A model generated the notes under the pieces. It was not told the origin of the DNA and searched no databases. It saw only the letters and a program-made list of their open reading frames with translations. DNA of 64,000 nt from Nitratireductor sp. ZSWI3 (GTDB lineage: Bacteria; Pseudomonadota; Alphaproteobacteria; Rhizobiales; Rhizobiaceae), in the NCBI RefSeq assembly GCF_024655565.1, contig NZ_JANKOF010000010.1, positions 1 to 64,000 on the forward strand, read 5' to 3'. The position numbers and the translations under genes are program-made. This document shows, one piece after another, positions 34,405-44,777 of this stretch. How positions within the stretch are numbered: position 1 is the stretch's first letter; every line of letters begins with the position of its first letter.

Positions 34405-35670
34405 TCATGTGTTCATCGAATCGAAGAATTCCGAATTCGACTTGGTCTGCTTGAGTTTGTCGTTGAGGAACTCGATTGCGTCGGTCGTGCCCATCGGGGC
34501 CAGGATACGGCGTAGGACGAAGATCTTCTGCAGATCCTGGCGTGGGATGAGCAGGTCTTCCTTGCGCGTGCCCGACTTGAGAATGTCGATCGCCGGGAAG
34601 ATACGCTTGTCCGCGACCTTGCGGTCGAGCACGATTTCCGAGTTGCCCGTGCCCTTGAACTCTTCGAAGATGACCTCGTCCATGCGGCTGCCAGTGTCGA
34701 TCAGAGCCGTGGCGATGATGGTCAGCGAACCGCCTTCCTCAATGTTGCGGGCGGCGCCGAAGAAGCGCTTCGGGCGCTGCAGCGCATTGGCGTCCACGCC
34801 GCCCGTCAGCACCTTGCCGGAAGACGGGACAACGGTGTTGTAGGCGCGGCCGAGGCGCGTGATGGAATCGAGCAGGATGACGACGTCGCGTCCATGCTCG
34901 ACCAGCCGCTTGGCCTTCTCGATGACCATCTCGGCGACCTGCACGTGGCGCGAAGCCGGCTCGTCGAAGGTCGAGGAGATGACCTCGCCCTTCACCGAGC
35001 GCTGCATGTCGGTCACTTCCTCGGGACGCTCGTCGATCAGAAGGACGATCAGGAAGCATTCCGGGTGATTCGACGTGATGGAGTGCGCGATGTTCTGCAG
35101 CAGCACGGTCTTACCCGTGCGCGGCGGCGCGACGATCAAACCGCGCTGGCCCTTGCCGAGCGGCGCCACCAGATCGATCACGCGCGCCGACAGGTCTTTC
35201 GTCGTCGGGTTCTCGATCTCCATGTTCAGCCGCTCGTCGGGATACAGGGGCGTGAGGTTGTCGAAGTGGATCTTGTGGCGGATCTTCTCCGGATCCTCGA
35301 AATTGATCGTGTTGACCTTCAGAAGGGCAAAATACCGCTCGCCTTCCTTCGGGCTGCGGATCGGACCCTCGACGGTGTCGCCGGTCTTCAGCGAAAAGCG
35401 GCGGATCTGCGAAGGCGATATGTAGATGTCGTCTGGGCCCGGCAGATAGTTGGCGGTGGCGGAGCGCAGGAAACCGAAGCCGTCCTGCAGAACCTCGACG
35501 ACGCCTTCGCCGATGATTTCGATATCCTGGGTGGAGAGCTTCTTCAGAATCGCGAACATCAGCTCCTGCTTGCGCATGATGCTGGCGTTCTCGACCTCGA
35601 GCGATTCGGCGAACGCGATGAGATCGGTCGGCGATTTGCTTTTGAGCTCTTGGAGTTTCATTTCCTGCAT
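34405..35670 (-). CDS. rho: Transcription termination factor Rho
   Basis: A 421-residue hexameric RNA helicase, exactly the usual size in Rhizobiales. The N-terminal helical and cold-shock RNA-binding parts ([19 protein letters not shown]) precede the ATPase core with [14 protein letters not shown] (Walker A), [13 protein letters not shown] and the Q/R-loop region. The ATG at 35670 matches the typical start; the open frame further upstream is not conserved. It lies between hemJ (190 bases upstream, same strand) and the convergent DUF255 gene. Confidence 0.97.
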   Translation of the reverse strand: MQEMKLQELKSKSPTDLIAFAESLEVENASIMRKQELMFAILKKLSTQDIEIIGEGVVEVLQDGFGFLRSATANYLPGPDDIYISPSQIRRFSLKTGDTVEGPIRSPKEGERYFALLKVNTINFEDPEKIRHKIHFDNLTPLYPDERLNMEIENPTTKDLSARVIDLVAPLGKGQRGLIVAPPRTGKTVLLQNIAHSITSNHPECFLIVLLIDERPEEVTDMQRSVKGEVISSTFDEPASRHVQVAEMVIEKAKRLVEHGRDVVILLDSITRLGRAYNTVVPSSGKVLTGGVDANALQRPKRFFGAARNIEEGGSLTIIATALIDTGSRMDEVIFEEFKGTGNSEIVLDRKVADKRIFPAIDILKSGTRKEDLLIPRQDLQKIFVLRRILAPMGTTDAIEFLNDKLKQTKSNSEFFDSMNT

Positions 35671-35859
35671 GTGGCGGACTCTGGAAAGGCGAACGAAAGA
35701 TGGAGATATGGCGGATATGGTGCCGGCCGGCTTCACTCGGAACGGAAGAGATTCGTGGAACCGGGCAAAAAGGAAGGAACCGACTCTTATCGCTGTCCCG
35801 GCCAAACGGCAAGATGGCTTCACCGGTTCCGCATTCGAAGGCGGTTTCTCAATCCACTA

Positions 35860-36393
35860 TCAGAAGGGTTTGACGATAACAAGGACAACGATGACGATCA
35901 TCAATAAGGTCGGCACCTCGTTCATTATACGCCAATGACGCGCCGGCCTGGTGTTCGCGTCAGCCGCGAAGCGTCGGACGGACGCCGAGAAATAACCGTG
36001 CACCCCGGACATGGCGACAACGAGGGCGATCTTGGCGTGCAGCCAGCCGCCCTGGAAGGAAAAGCCCTTCCAGGCAAGCCAAAGGCCGAACACCCAGGTC
36101 ACCATCATCGCGGGGTTGATGATGAGCCGTAGCAGGCGGCCTTCCATCACCTTGAAGGTTTCCGATTGCGGCGAGCCGGGCTCGGCTTCGGCGTGATAGA
36201 CGAAGAGGCGCGGCAGGTAGAGCATGCCCGCCATCCACGATATCACGGCGATCACATGGACAGCCTTGGCCCACAGGTAGAAGCCTTCCGGATCGACAAC
36301 GAACAGCACCGCGGTCAGACCGGCGAAGATCGCCAGGGCCACGATCGCCCGAATTGCGGCCTTGCGGCCGCCCGTTTCCTGTCCGGTGGTCAT
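35860..36393 (-). CDS. hemJ: Protoporphyrinogen oxidase HemJ
   Basis: A 177-residue integral membrane protein with four or five hydrophobic helices, of the HemJ (UPF0093) family that oxidises protoporphyrinogen IX to protoporphyrin IX in most alphaproteobacteria. Conserved features are KAVHVIAVISWMAGMLYLPRLFVYH (with His46 and His67) and GWLHAKIALVVAMSGVHGY. Its ATG overlaps the hemE stop (ATGA), so the two haem genes are coupled. Confidence 0.94.
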   Translation of the reverse strand: MTTGQETGGRKAAIRAIVALAIFAGLTAVLFVVDPEGFYLWAKAVHVIAVISWMAGMLYLPRLFVYHAEAEPGSPQSETFKVMEGRLLRLIINPAMMVTWVFGLWLAWKGFSFQGGWLHAKIALVVAMSGVHGYFSASVRRFAADANTRPARHWRIMNEVPTLLMIVIVVLVIVKPF

Positions 36394-37418
36394 CAGACGC
36401 TCTCTCTGATCCGTTTCAGCATCAGCTCCACATGGGCGACCGGCGTGTCGGGCGTGATGCCATGGCCGAGGTTGAAGATGAACGGACCGTGCCGCAACGC
36501 CTCAATGATGGCGTCGACGCCCTCCACAAGCCCGTCGCCGCCGACGATCAGCCGAAGCGGGTCGAGATTGCCCTGAACAGCCCCCTCCGCCTGGAGGCGC
36601 CGGGCCGTGCCCAGCGGCACCGTCCAGTCGAGGCCGAGCGCGGTCACGCCGGTCTGCCTGCGATAGCCCGCATAATTCGCTCCGGCCCCCTTCGGAAATC
36701 CGATGATCGGCACCTGCGGATGGATCTCGCGCACCCGGGCGACCATTCGCGCAACGGGCCTTGCACACCAGCGGTCAAAGGACATCTCGTCGAGCACGCC
36801 CGCCCAGGAATCGAAGATCTGCACAGCGTCGGCACCGGCATCGATCTGGCGAACGAGATAATCGGCGGAAACGTCGGCCAGGTGATCGATCAGGCCGGCA
36901 AAGGCGTCGGGCTCGCGCAGGGCGAACAGCCTCGCCGGCGCCTGGTCGGGCGTTCCGTGTCCGGCGATCATGTAGGTTGCGACGGTCCAGGGCGCGCCGC
37001 AGAAGCCGAGCAGCGTCGTCTCCTCGGGGAGCTCCTTCCGCAGCCGCCGCACCGTCTCGTAGACCGGCGACAGGTGATCGTGGAAACCGGCGTCGTCGAG
37101 CTTGGCGATGCCGGCCGCGTCGATCGGCGTCATCAGCGGTCCCCGGCCCTCCTCGAAGCGCAGGTCGCGGCCGAGCGCGTGCGGCACGACGAGGATGTCG
37201 GAAAAGAGGATGGAGGCGTCAAAGCCGAAGCGCCGGATTGGCTGTAGCGTCACCTCGACCGCCAGATCCGGGTTGTAGCACAGGTCGAGAAAGCTTCCGG
37301 CCCGTTTCCTGGTTTCCCTGTATTCGGGCAGATACCGTCCCGCTTGCCGCATCATCCATGCCGGAGGCGGAAAAACGGTTTCGCCCTTCAGCACGTCGAG
37401 GATTTTTCGTTGCCCCAT
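36393..37418 (-). CDS. hemE: Uroporphyrinogen decarboxylase
   Basis: A 341-residue TIM-barrel enzyme that decarboxylates uroporphyrinogen III to coproporphyrinogen III. The signature [16 protein letters not shown] is at residues 18-33, the catalytic Asp region is [13 protein letters not shown], and [13 protein letters not shown] is typical. A GGAACG lies upstream of the start. hemE adjacent to oriC is the arrangement seen in Caulobacter and Sinorhizobium; here the DnaA-box region starts immediately upstream. Confidence 0.97.
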   Translation of the reverse strand: MGQRKILDVLKGETVFPPPAWMMRQAGRYLPEYRETRKRAGSFLDLCYNPDLAVEVTLQPIRRFGFDASILFSDILVVPHALGRDLRFEEGRGPLMTPIDAAGIAKLDDAGFHDHLSPVYETVRRLRKELPEETTLLGFCGAPWTVATYMIAGHGTPDQAPARLFALREPDAFAGLIDHLADVSADYLVRQIDAGADAVQIFDSWAGVLDEMSFDRWCARPVARMVARVREIHPQVPIIGFPKGAGANYAGYRRQTGVTALGLDWTVPLGTARRLQAEGAVQGNLDPLRLIVGGDGLVEGVDAIIEALRHGPFIFNLGHGITPDTPVAHVELMLKRIRESV

Positions 37419-37797
37419 GCGGTCGTTCCACAGCCAGGATTAAAAGATGAGTCCGAATTGAAGATTCTTCTGATTCTATGACTCTGTTTGTAACGTGGAT
37501 TCAATTCTGTCCACGAAAAGCCACGGCCACCGGCCGGTCGAATTGCCGCGCCCGATCGTCATCCCCATATGGAGAAGACCGGGGATTGTCCAGAATCATC
37601 GATGCTTTTCAGGCGTTTGATCCGTCTAGTGGGACCTTGCTACTTGTGCATGTGGCAAAGGCAAATTTGAATTGTCGGATGTTCTCCACATGGGGGCTTC
37701 TGATTTCACGCCACCGCGAACTGTGGATGAAGCGGCGTGTTTTCAAGAGGCGGAGCCTCGCCATCCGCCGCCTCGGAGGTTATCAACATGCATCCAC
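37419..37797. other. Putative chromosomal replication origin (oriC)
   Basis: This 379-bp gap between divergent hemE and the DUF299 gene has no gene. It contains six GANTC sites, five of them within 54 bp (37449-37502, plus 37593), in an AT-richer stretch. Near-consensus DnaA boxes follow: TTCTCCACA (37682-37690), TCATCCACA on the minus strand (37722-37730), TTATCAACA (37780-37788) and GCATCCACA (37790-37798). The hemE-oriC-DUF299 order is that of the Caulobacter origin. parAB and parS lie about 7-10 kb away. Confidence 0.8.
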
Positions 37798-38652
37798 ATG
37801 GTCGGGCAGAAAACCGTGCAACAACCGCAGCGCTTCTTCCATCTTCACATGATTTCTGATGCGACTGGCGAGACTCTCCTGGCCGCCGGTCGCGCTGCGG
37901 CGGCGCAATACAAGGACGCGCGGGCCGTCGAGCACATCTACCCCCTGATTCGGAACGAGAAGCAGCTTGCCAGGGTTCTCGACGAGGTGGAGAACGAGCC
38001 CGGCATCGTGCTCTACACCGTGGTCGACCAGAACCTGGCGCGCCGTATCGATGAAAGCTGCGCGGCGCTCGGGTTGCCGTGCGTTTCCGTCCTGGAGCCC
38101 GTGCTGATGGTGTTCCAGTCCTATCTCGGCACGCCGGCCGGTCGTCGGATGGGTGCGCAGCACGTGCTCGACGCGCAATATTTCCGGCGCATCGAAGCGC
38201 TCAATTTCACGATGGATCATGACGACGGCCAGTTGCCTCTCGATATCGAGGAGGCCGACGTGATCCTCGTCGGGATTTCGCGGACGTCGAAGACGCCGAC
38301 CAGCATCTATCTCGCCAACCGCGGCGTGAAGGCGGCCAATGTGCCGATCGTGCTCGACATGGCCCTGCCGGAAGAGCTCTCCCGGGCGAAGCGGCCGCTG
38401 ATTGTCGGTCTGGTCGCCTCGGCCGAGCGCATCTCGCAGATCCGGCAGAACCGCGTGCTCGGTTCCGTCAACGAGGATGATTTCAACCCCTATACGGATC
38501 GTGCGACCATCGCGCGGGAGATCGCCTATGCGCGGCAGATCTGTGCACGGCACGGATGGCCCGTCATCGACGTGACGCGCCGCTCGATTGAAGAGACGGC
38601 GGCCGCGATCCTTGCCTTGCACGCCAAATCACGCGAAATCAGGGAAATCTGA
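37798..38652 (+). CDS. DUF299 bifunctional kinase/phosphorylase (PPDK or PEP-synthase regulator)
   Basis: A 284-residue DUF299 protein that reversibly phosphorylates pyruvate phosphate dikinase or PEP synthetase on Thr, using ADP and Pi. Features are [22 protein letters not shown] near the N-terminus and the P-loop-like [18 protein letters not shown]. The ATG at 37798 gives the family length (about 275-285); no good ribosome-binding site is close. The start lies against the last DnaA box. It heads a rightward run with maf, aroE, coaE and dnaQ. Confidence 0.9.
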   Translation: MVGQKTVQQPQRFFHLHMISDATGETLLAAGRAAAAQYKDARAVEHIYPLIRNEKQLARVLDEVENEPGIVLYTVVDQNLARRIDESCAALGLPCVSVLEPVLMVFQSYLGTPAGRRMGAQHVLDAQYFRRIEALNFTMDHDDGQLPLDIEEADVILVGISRTSKTPTSIYLANRGVKAANVPIVLDMALPEELSRAKRPLIVGLVASAERISQIRQNRVLGSVNEDDFNPYTDRATIAREIAYARQICARHGWPVIDVTRRSIEETAAAILALHAKSREIREI

Positions 38653-38653
38653 C

Positions 38654-39259
38654 ATGACGGAGAAAATCGACCTCCTGCTCGCTTCCGGAAGTGTCTTCCG
38701 TCGGCAGCTGCTCGAGAATGCCGGCCTGGATTTCCGTGTCGAGCGGTCGACCATCGACGAGCGCGCCGTGGAAAAAACGCTGGAAGACAGCAACGCCGAC
38801 CCCGAAACCGTTGCCGAGGTGCTCGCCCAGGCGAAGGCGGTGGAGGTTTCGGAGCGTTTTCCCGAAGCGCTGGTGATCGGCGCCGATCAGACGCTTTCGC
38901 TTGGCGACGAGGTGTTTCACAAGCCGGCCGACATGGAAAGCGCGCGGCGTCATCTCTTGAAGCTCTCCGGTCGCACCCACCAGCTCAACAGCGCCGTGGT
39001 GCTGGCACGCGGTGGCGACGTCATCTGGTCGCATGTCGGCATCGCCCGCCTGACCATGCGCGAGCTCGACCCGGCCTTCATCGGCCGCCACCTGTCGAAG
39101 GTCGGCGAAAAGGCGCTGTCGAGCGTCGGCGCCTATCAGATCGAGGGCGAAGGCATCCAGTTGTTCGAAAAGATCGAAGGCGACACCTTCACCATCGTCG
39201 GGTTGCCGCTTCTGCCGCTGCTTCAGGAATTGCGCGATCTCGGGGCCATCGATGGCTGA
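38654..39259 (+). CDS. maf: Maf-like nucleotide pyrophosphatase
   Basis: A 201-residue Maf/Ham1-superfamily enzyme that hydrolyses non-canonical or modified nucleoside triphosphates. The phosphate-binding [17 protein letters not shown] is at the N-terminus, [17 protein letters not shown] and the [11 protein letters not shown] motif follow. It starts one base after the DUF299 stop and its end overlaps aroE by 8 bases. Maf proteins differ in specificity (m7GTP versus dTTP/UTP), which I cannot assign here. Confidence 0.94.
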   Translation: MTEKIDLLLASGSVFRRQLLENAGLDFRVERSTIDERAVEKTLEDSNADPETVAEVLAQAKAVEVSERFPEALVIGADQTLSLGDEVFHKPADMESARRHLLKLSGRTHQLNSAVVLARGGDVIWSHVGIARLTMRELDPAFIGRHLSKVGEKALSSVGAYQIEGEGIQLFEKIEGDTFTIVGLPLLPLLQELRDLGAIDG

Positions 39260-40088
39260 AATTCATGCTTTCGTCTGCGGGCATCCGATCGCCCATTCGC
39301 GGTCCCCGATCATCCACCGCCATTGGCTCGCCGAGCATGGGATAAAGGGCAGCTACGAGCGCATCGATGTCGCACCGCTCGATTTCCCGGCTTTTCTCGA
39401 AGGTCTTGCCGGTCGCGGGTTCGCCGGCGGCAATGTCACCCTGCCGCACAAGGAAGCGGCATATCGCCTGGTCGCGCGACGTGACGAGGCGGCCGAGGCG
39501 ATCGGTGCGGTGAACACGCTCTGGTTCGAGGATGGGAGGCTCTGTGGCGGCAACACCGACACCTATGGCTATGCCGCCCATCTCGACGCGACCGCGCCTG
39601 CCTGGCGACAGGGCGAAACGGCCATGGTCCTGGGTGCCGGCGGTGCCGCCCGGGCCGTCATCCACGCCCTGCTCAAGGTGGGTTACAAGACCGTTCGTAT
39701 CGTCAACCGCACGATCGGGCGCGCCGAGGACCTGGCGGCGATCTTCGCGGGCGGTGCGAGCGCCCATGGCTGGGAGGAGATCCCCGCTCTGCTCGCGACA
39801 GCCGATCTTCTCGTCAACACGAGCGCGCTCGGCATGAGCGGAAAACCGCCGCTCAAGATCGCGCTCGATCCGTTGCCCGACCATGCCATCGTCAGCGACA
39901 TCGTCTACACGCCGCTCAAGACCGATCTTCTGGCATCGGCAGAGGCTCGCGGGCTGGTCGGTGTCGACGGGCTGGGAATGCTCCTGCATCAGGCCGTTCC
40001 GGGGTTCGAGCGCTGGTTCGGGGTTCGGCCGGACGTGACGGAGGCCCTGAGGGCCGCAGTTCTGGCCGACCTGGAGGGCACGGCATGA
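39252..40088 (+). CDS. aroE: Shikimate dehydrogenase
   Basis: A 278-residue NADPH-dependent enzyme reducing 3-dehydroshikimate to shikimate in aromatic amino acid synthesis. Shikimate-binding Ser16 and Ser18 (SRS), the catalytic Lys67 (NVTLPHK), Asn88 and Asp103 (NTDTYGY) are present; the NADP loop is [15 protein letters not shown], with NRT after strand 2. It overlaps maf by 8 bases and coaE by four. Confidence 0.97.
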   Translation: MAEIHAFVCGHPIAHSRSPIIHRHWLAEHGIKGSYERIDVAPLDFPAFLEGLAGRGFAGGNVTLPHKEAAYRLVARRDEAAEAIGAVNTLWFEDGRLCGGNTDTYGYAAHLDATAPAWRQGETAMVLGAGGAARAVIHALLKVGYKTVRIVNRTIGRAEDLAAIFAGGASAHGWEEIPALLATADLLVNTSALGMSGKPPLKIALDPLPDHAIVSDIVYTPLKTDLLASAEARGLVGVDGLGMLLHQAVPGFERWFGVRPDVTEALRAAVLADLEGTA

Positions 40089-40684
40089 TCGTCCTCGGCT
40101 TGACCGGCTCCATCGGCATGGGAAAATCGACCACGGCCAGGATGTTCCTGGAGGAAGGCGTGCCGGTGCACGATTCCGATGCCGCCGTTCACCGGCTCTA
40201 TTCGGGCGTCGCGGCGCCGCTGATCGAGGCGCGTTTCCCCGGAACGGTGGTCGATGGCGTCGTGGACCGCGCGCGCCTGGCGAAGGCCGTGCTCGGCAAT
40301 CCGCAGGCGATCGCGGCGCTGGAGGGCATCGTGCACCCGCTCGTGCGCAAGGATGCGGATGACTTCGTTGCAAGGAACCGGGCGGAGGGAAAGAATCTGG
40401 TCGTGCTCGACATTCCGCTCCTGTTCGAGACGGGCGGCATGGACCGGGTCGACAAGATCGCCGTCGTCACCGCGCCTGAAGAGGAGCAGCGGCACCGGGT
40501 TCTTGCCCGTCCTGGCATGACGGAAGAGAAGTTCGCCGCAATTCTCGCCCGCCAGGTGCCGGACGCCGAAAAAAGGCGTCGCGCCGATTTTATCGTCGAC
40601 ACCGGCAATGGCATGGAGCCGGCGCGCGCCGCGGTGCGGGCAATCGTCGCGGCGCTTTCCCCAGGCGAAACCCGGTCCCGGTAG
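40085..40684 (+). CDS. coaE: Dephospho-CoA kinase
   Basis: A 199-residue P-loop kinase catalysing the last step of CoA synthesis. The Walker [10 protein letters not shown] is at residues 8-16, [10 protein letters not shown] is the substrate region, and [19 protein letters not shown] is diagnostic. The ATG overlaps the aroE stop. The order maf-aroE-coaE-dnaQ is conserved in Rhizobiales. Confidence 0.97.
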   Translation: MIVLGLTGSIGMGKSTTARMFLEEGVPVHDSDAAVHRLYSGVAAPLIEARFPGTVVDGVVDRARLAKAVLGNPQAIAALEGIVHPLVRKDADDFVARNRAEGKNLVVLDIPLLFETGGMDRVDKIAVVTAPEEEQRHRVLARPGMTEEKFAAILARQVPDAEKRRRADFIVDTGNGMEPARAAVRAIVAALSPGETRSR

Positions 40685-40768
40685 GTGGCGGCTTGCCTCG
40701 CCGCGCCATGGCGCGCATGGTGATTCGATATCGTCAGCCGCCGTCCAGCAGATACGAGAGCTTGTTCA

Positions 40769-41470
40769 ATGCGCGAGATCGTCTTCGACACCGAGACCAC
40801 GGGCCTCGATTTCGGTGAGGACCGGGTGATCGAAATCGGCGGCGTCGAGCTCATCAATCGCTTCCCGACGGGTCGCACCTTCCATCACTATATCAATGCA
40901 CAGGGGCGGTCGGTCCATCCCGAGGCGCTTGCGGTGCATGGGATCAGCAACGCCGATCTTGAGGGAAAGCCGACATTCGGCGACATTTTCGAGGAATTCA
41001 TCGAGTTCATCGACGGTGCGAAACTGATCGCCCACAACGCGAGCTTCGACATCAATTTCATCAATGCGGAGTTCGCGCGGCTCAACCATCCCTCCGTCGA
41101 TCCGGGCTTCGTGGTCGATACGCTGGCGATTGCCCGCCGCAAGCACCCGATGGGGCCGAATTCGCTCGACGCGCTCTGCCGGCGCTACAGCATCGACAAC
41201 AGCCGCCGCACCAAGCATGGAGCTCTTCTCGATGCCGAGCTTCTGGCGGAGGTCTATATCGAGCTGATCGGCGGCAAGCAGGCGGCCCTCGGTCTCGAGA
41301 TTTCCGCCAATGCCGGCGAGGATTCGGGCAGCGATGCGAATGTCGTGATCGCGGTCGCCCCGCGGCCGGCGCCGCTTCCATCCCGGCTGAGCGACGCCGA
41401 ACGGGCCGCGCATGAAGCTTTGGTGGAAAAGCTGGGCGAGAAGGCGCTTTGGCGCAATATCCGCGTGTGA
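40769..41470 (+). CDS. dnaQ: DNA polymerase III epsilon subunit (3'-5' exonuclease)
   Basis: A 233-residue proofreading subunit. The DEDDh exonuclease residues are visible: Asp7 and Glu9 in FDTETTG, the Asp in AHNASFD, and the His-Asp in KHGALLDAELL. The C-terminal tail (ERAAHEALVEKLG) should contact the polymerase alpha subunit. It lies 84 bases after coaE and ends at a bidirectional terminator shared with secB. Confidence 0.97.
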   Translation: MREIVFDTETTGLDFGEDRVIEIGGVELINRFPTGRTFHHYINAQGRSVHPEALAVHGISNADLEGKPTFGDIFEEFIEFIDGAKLIAHNASFDINFINAEFARLNHPSVDPGFVVDTLAIARRKHPMGPNSLDALCRRYSIDNSRRTKHGALLDAELLAEVYIELIGGKQAALGLEISANAGEDSGSDANVVIAVAPRPAPLPSRLSDAERAAHEALVEKLGEKALWRNIRV

Positions 41471-41486
41471 ATGCGAGTGGGTTTGA

Positions 41487-41511
41487 AAACGGGGCGGATC
41501 ACGCCCCGTTT
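41487..41511. terminator. Bidirectional terminator between dnaQ and secB
   Basis: AAACGGGGCG and CGCCCCGTTT form a perfect 10-bp stem with a GATCA loop. The ends give GTTTC rightward and GTTTTC leftward, so it can serve both convergent genes. It starts 16 bases after the dnaQ stop. Confidence 0.8.
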
Positions 41512-41584
41512 CCATGAAACGCCTGGAGCATCTTGCTGTCGGATGGCATCACCTGACAGCGCATAATGCGTCTAAAACGACAAT

Positions 41585-42094
41585 TTAGGAGACCTGAACC
41601 TGCGACTTTGCCTGTTCCTCGGCGATGCGCTGCTGGAACATACGGGCAAAATCGATCGGGTCGATCATCAGCGGCGGGAAACCGCCGGCGCGCGTGGCTT
41701 CCGCGATCACCTGGCGCGCGAAGGGGAAGAGAAGCCGCGGGCACTCGATGAACAGGACGGGGAGCATGTGCTCCTGCGGGAAGCCGGCAACGCGGAAGAC
41801 ACCGCCATAGACCAACTCGACGTTGAACAGGACCGTCTTGCCCGCTTCCGCCTTGGCGTTCAGCGTCAGGATGACGTCATAGTCGTTGTCGCCGAGCGGG
41901 TTGGCGTTGACGTTGACGTTGATGTTGATCGCCGGAGCTTCGGTGCGGCCGCGCAGGGACTGCGGCGCGCCGGGGCTCTCGAAGGAAAGGTCCTTCACAT
42001 ATTGCGTGAGCACGTTCAGAGAGGGCTGCGCGCCGTTGCCGGGCTTCGGCGCCTCATTCGCGGCTTCGGTCTTTTCTTCTGGTTTCTTGGCCAT
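41585..42094 (-). CDS. secB: Protein-export chaperone SecB
   Basis: A 169-residue tetrameric chaperone that keeps preproteins unfolded for SecA. The core [20 protein letters not shown] and the C-terminal [28 protein letters not shown] segment are diagnostic. It is somewhat longer than E. coli SecB (155) because of an acidic/Pro-rich N-terminal extension common in alphaproteobacteria. It follows fxsA on the same strand with a 119-bp gap. Confidence 0.97.
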   Translation of the reverse strand: MAKKPEEKTEAANEAPKPGNGAQPSLNVLTQYVKDLSFESPGAPQSLRGRTEAPAININVNVNANPLGDNDYDVILTLNAKAEAGKTVLFNVELVYGGVFRVAGFPQEHMLPVLFIECPRLLFPFARQVIAEATRAGGFPPLMIDPIDFARMFQQRIAEEQAKSQVQVS

Positions 42095-42213
42095 GCGTGT
42101 TCTTCCTCAAGCGTGGTTCGGCAGCCGCGCGGCTCCCCGTTCGAATTGCCTGCTCGCTAGCATGGGTGCTGCCGCATGACAAGGCAAAGGCGGAAACGCC
42201 TGGGGCGCGTCGC

Positions 42214-42714
42214 CTATTTGCGGTCGGGATCGCGCCAGGGCGATTCCTCGTTGCCGGCGTCCTGGTAATCCTCCGAGGAAAGATCGATGGTCTGCGGCCC
42301 CGCGTCCCGGCGGTAGGCAGGCTCGTGCGGCCGGCCGGCCCCGGCCGCGCTCCCGAGGATCACGACGCGATTGCGCAGAAATCGCCACCCCGCATCCCGC
42401 AAGGCCGGAATGAACAGCAGAAAACCGAGCGTGTCGGTGATGAAGCCGGGCGTCAGCAGCAGCACGCCGGCCACCAGGATCATCACTCCGTGCACCAGAT
42501 CGCGGCCGGGCGCACCGCCGGCATTCATCGTTTCCTCGATACGGCGGACGACGCCAAATCCTTGAATGCGCAACAGGATCGAGCCGGCAACGGCGGTCGC
42601 GAGCACCAGAGCCAGTGTCGGGAAGACGCCGATCTGGCTCCCGACGATCACGAACATGGCGATCTCGGCCAGGGGGATGGCGAGGAGAAGGAAGGGGATG
42701 AGGGAAAACCGCAC
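42214..42714 (-). CDS. fxsA: FxsA family membrane protein
   Basis: A 166-residue FxsA-type protein with three or four hydrophobic segments: IPFLLLAIPLAEIAMFVIVG, the LATAVAGSILLRIQG region and VAGVLLLTPGFITDTLGFLLFIPALR. The tail is polar and charged. Overproduction of E. coli FxsA blocks phage T7 exclusion by the F plasmid; its normal function is unknown. The start codon is GTG at 42714. It is divergent from the Tim44-like gene, the normal Rhizobiales arrangement. Confidence 0.93.
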   Translation of the reverse strand: MRFSLIPFLLLAIPLAEIAMFVIVGSQIGVFPTLALVLATAVAGSILLRIQGFGVVRRIEETMNAGGAPGRDLVHGVMILVAGVLLLTPGFITDTLGFLLFIPALRDAGWRFLRNRVVILGSAAGAGRPHEPAYRRDAGPQTIDLSSEDYQDAGNEESPWRDPDRK

Positions 42715-42923
42715 GAATTTGTTAGCCCTGTTGCACCTGATAAACGAGTTTCTGACCGCATCGTGCTGGTCAGTGACAAAAACATAGGTATTCTGACCTG
42801 AAGTTTGAATGATGAGTGCCCGCGTTCTATATGTTTGCCGGTAAGGACGGGGTGCCGTCGCCCTAGCGCCTGTCTTGAGCCGGTCAGCGCTGCGGAACGA
42901 AGTGGCTCGTTTGGCTGGACGTT

Positions 42924-43631
42924 ATGGAATTCTTCGATTTCGGCACGATATTTTTTCTGATCGCTGCGGCAGTGATCTTCTTCCAGCTGCGCAACGTGCT
43001 GGGTCGCCGCACCGGCAATGAGCGTCCGCCGTTCGATCCCTATACGGCCGGCCGCAACGCTTCCAAGAAAAAGGAAGCGGGCGACCGCGAGAACGTGGTC
43101 TCGCTGCCCCGTCGCAAGGGCGCTGCCGAGCCCGACCCGACCTATGCGGAAATCGATGCCGTCGCCAAGCCGGGCTCCGAATTGAACCGCGGCCTGCGTG
43201 CCATCAGGGATGCCGATGCCTCCTTCCAGCCGAAGGGTTTCGTCGAGGGCGCCAAGATGGCCTACGAGATGATCGTCATGGCCTATGCCGACGGAGATCG
43301 GCGCACCTTGAAGAACCTCCTTTCGCGCGAGGTCTATGAAGGTTTCGTCTCGGCCATCGACGAGCGCGAGAAGCGCAACGAGAAGATCGAATCCTCTTTC
43401 GTCGGCATCGACGGCATGGACATCATCGCCGCCGAGATGAAAGGTTCTGAGGCGCATGTGACGCTGCGCATCGTCAGCGAGCTCATTTCCGCCACCCGCG
43501 ACAGCGCCGGTGAGGTGATCGACGGCGATCCCGAGACGGTGGCCGAGGTCAAGGACGTATGGACCTTCGCGCGCGACACCCGCGCCCGCGATCCGAACTG
43601 GAAGCTCGTCGCGACCGAAGCCGAGGATTGA
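42924..43631 (+). CDS. Tim44/TimA family calcium-stimulated protein
   Basis: A 235-residue bacterial Tim44-domain protein. An N-terminal hydrophobic helix (FGTIFFLIAAAVIFFQLRNVLG) anchors it to the inner membrane. A disordered charged linker leads to the Tim44-like domain with FVEGAKMAYEMIVMAYADGDRRTLKNLL and VAEVKDVWTFARDTRARDPNWKLVAT. The mitochondrial homologue links the import motor to the TIM23 channel; the bacterial role is uncertain. It precedes mltA, Smr and XRE genes in a tight rightward run. Confidence 0.93.
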   Translation: MEFFDFGTIFFLIAAAVIFFQLRNVLGRRTGNERPPFDPYTAGRNASKKKEAGDRENVVSLPRRKGAAEPDPTYAEIDAVAKPGSELNRGLRAIRDADASFQPKGFVEGAKMAYEMIVMAYADGDRRTLKNLLSREVYEGFVSAIDEREKRNEKIESSFVGIDGMDIIAAEMKGSEAHVTLRIVSELISATRDSAGEVIDGDPETVAEVKDVWTFARDTRARDPNWKLVATEAED

Positions 43632-43655
43632 TCCTTGCCGGGCGAGGCGTTGCGC

Positions 43656-44777
43656 ATGGCCGCGTCGCCGGCGGTGTTGTCGCCTCTTCTGGAGCCGGTC
43701 TCGTTCGACATTCTGCCGGGCTGGCGGGACGATGTGCTGCTGCCCGCCCTTGCCGCGTTCCAACGGTCGGCGCGGCATGTTCTCGAAAAACCCTACCGCT
43801 CGGGCAGTCTGGGGATCGCTCTTCCCGCCTTCGCCGAAGCGCATGAGGCCGCGTTTGCGCTGACGGGTGCCGACGAGACGGCGGCGCGCGCATTCTTCGA
43901 GCACCATTTCGTTCCCTGCCGCATTGCCCCGCCCGATGACGGACGCGGCTTTGTCACCGGCTATTACGAGCCGGAAGCTGAGGCGTCGCGCGTTCGAACC
44001 GATCGCTTCCGCATCCCTCTTTATGCCCGCCCGCCCGACCTGGTGGATGTGGACGAGACGAACAGACCGGAGGGCCTCGATCCCTATTTCGCCTTTGCGC
44101 GCGATGCGGGCGGCGGCCGTCTGACGGAATATTTCGACCGCCGGGCTATCGACCAGGGCGCGTTGGACGGCTACGGCCGGCCGCTTGCCTGGCTGGAGAG
44201 CAAGGTGGATGCCTATTTCATCCACGTGCAGGGCGCGGCGCGGTTGCGGCTGACCGACGGCACGACGATCCGGGTCACCTATGCCGCAAAGAGCGGCCAT
44301 TATTTCACCGGCGCCGGCAAGGTGCTGATCGCGCGGGGCGAGCTGGCGCCGGATGCCGTCACGATGCAGTCGATCCGCGGCTGGTTCCGCGACCATCCCG
44401 AGCGTGTCGACGAGATTCTCTGGCAGAACCGCTCCTATATCTTCTTTCGCGAGACCGAGATCGGCGACCCGCAAAAGGGGCCCGTCGCGGCGGCCAAGGT
44501 GCAGCTCGAACCGGGCCGCTCGATCGCCGTGGACCGGCTCCTGCACACCTTCGGCACACCTTTCTTCATCAACGCGCCGACGCTGAAAGCCGTCGATTCG
44601 CGGCCGTTTCGGCGGCTGATGATCGCCCAGGACACGGGTTCTGCCATCATCGGCCCGGCGCGTGCGGATCTCTTCGTGGGGACCGGAGATGCGGCCGGGG
44701 ACGTGGCCGGCGTCATCCGCCACCCGGCGGATTTCTATGCGCTGGTGCCGCGCGGGCTGGTGGAGGCGCGAAGGTGA
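43656..44777 (+). CDS. mltA: MltA-type lytic transglycosylase
   Basis: A 373-residue peptidoglycan lytic transglycosylase. It has the MltA domain with GYYEPEAEASRV and AWLESKVDAYFIHVQGAARL, and the 3D domain with the catalytic-Asp motif IAQDTGSAIIGPARADLFVG. No signal peptide or lipobox follows this start, nor the TTG alternative at 43635, so the export route is unclear. The gene overlaps the Smr gene by four bases. Confidence 0.92.
   Translation: MAASPAVLSPLLEPVSFDILPGWRDDVLLPALAAFQRSARHVLEKPYRSGSLGIALPAFAEAHEAAFALTGADETAARAFFEHHFVPCRIAPPDDGRGFVTGYYEPEAEASRVRTDRFRIPLYARPPDLVDVDETNRPEGLDPYFAFARDAGGGRLTEYFDRRAIDQGALDGYGRPLAWLESKVDAYFIHVQGAARLRLTDGTTIRVTYAAKSGHYFTGAGKVLIARGELAPDAVTMQSIRGWFRDHPERVDEILWQNRSYIFFRETEIGDPQKGPVAAAKVQLEPGRSIAVDRLLHTFGTPFFINAPTLKAVDSRPFRRLMIAQDTGSAIIGPARADLFVGTGDAAGDVAGVIRHPADFYALVPRGLVEARR

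Noticed and set aside
37507-37515. CTGTCCACG as an extra DnaA box
   Set aside because: It matches TTATCCACA at only 6 of 9 positions, little better than chance.
42648-44723. A 691-codon minus-strand frame antisense to the Tim44-like and mltA genes
   Set aside because: Both plus-strand genes have strong family motifs; the opposite frame has none and runs into fxsA in the wrong frame.
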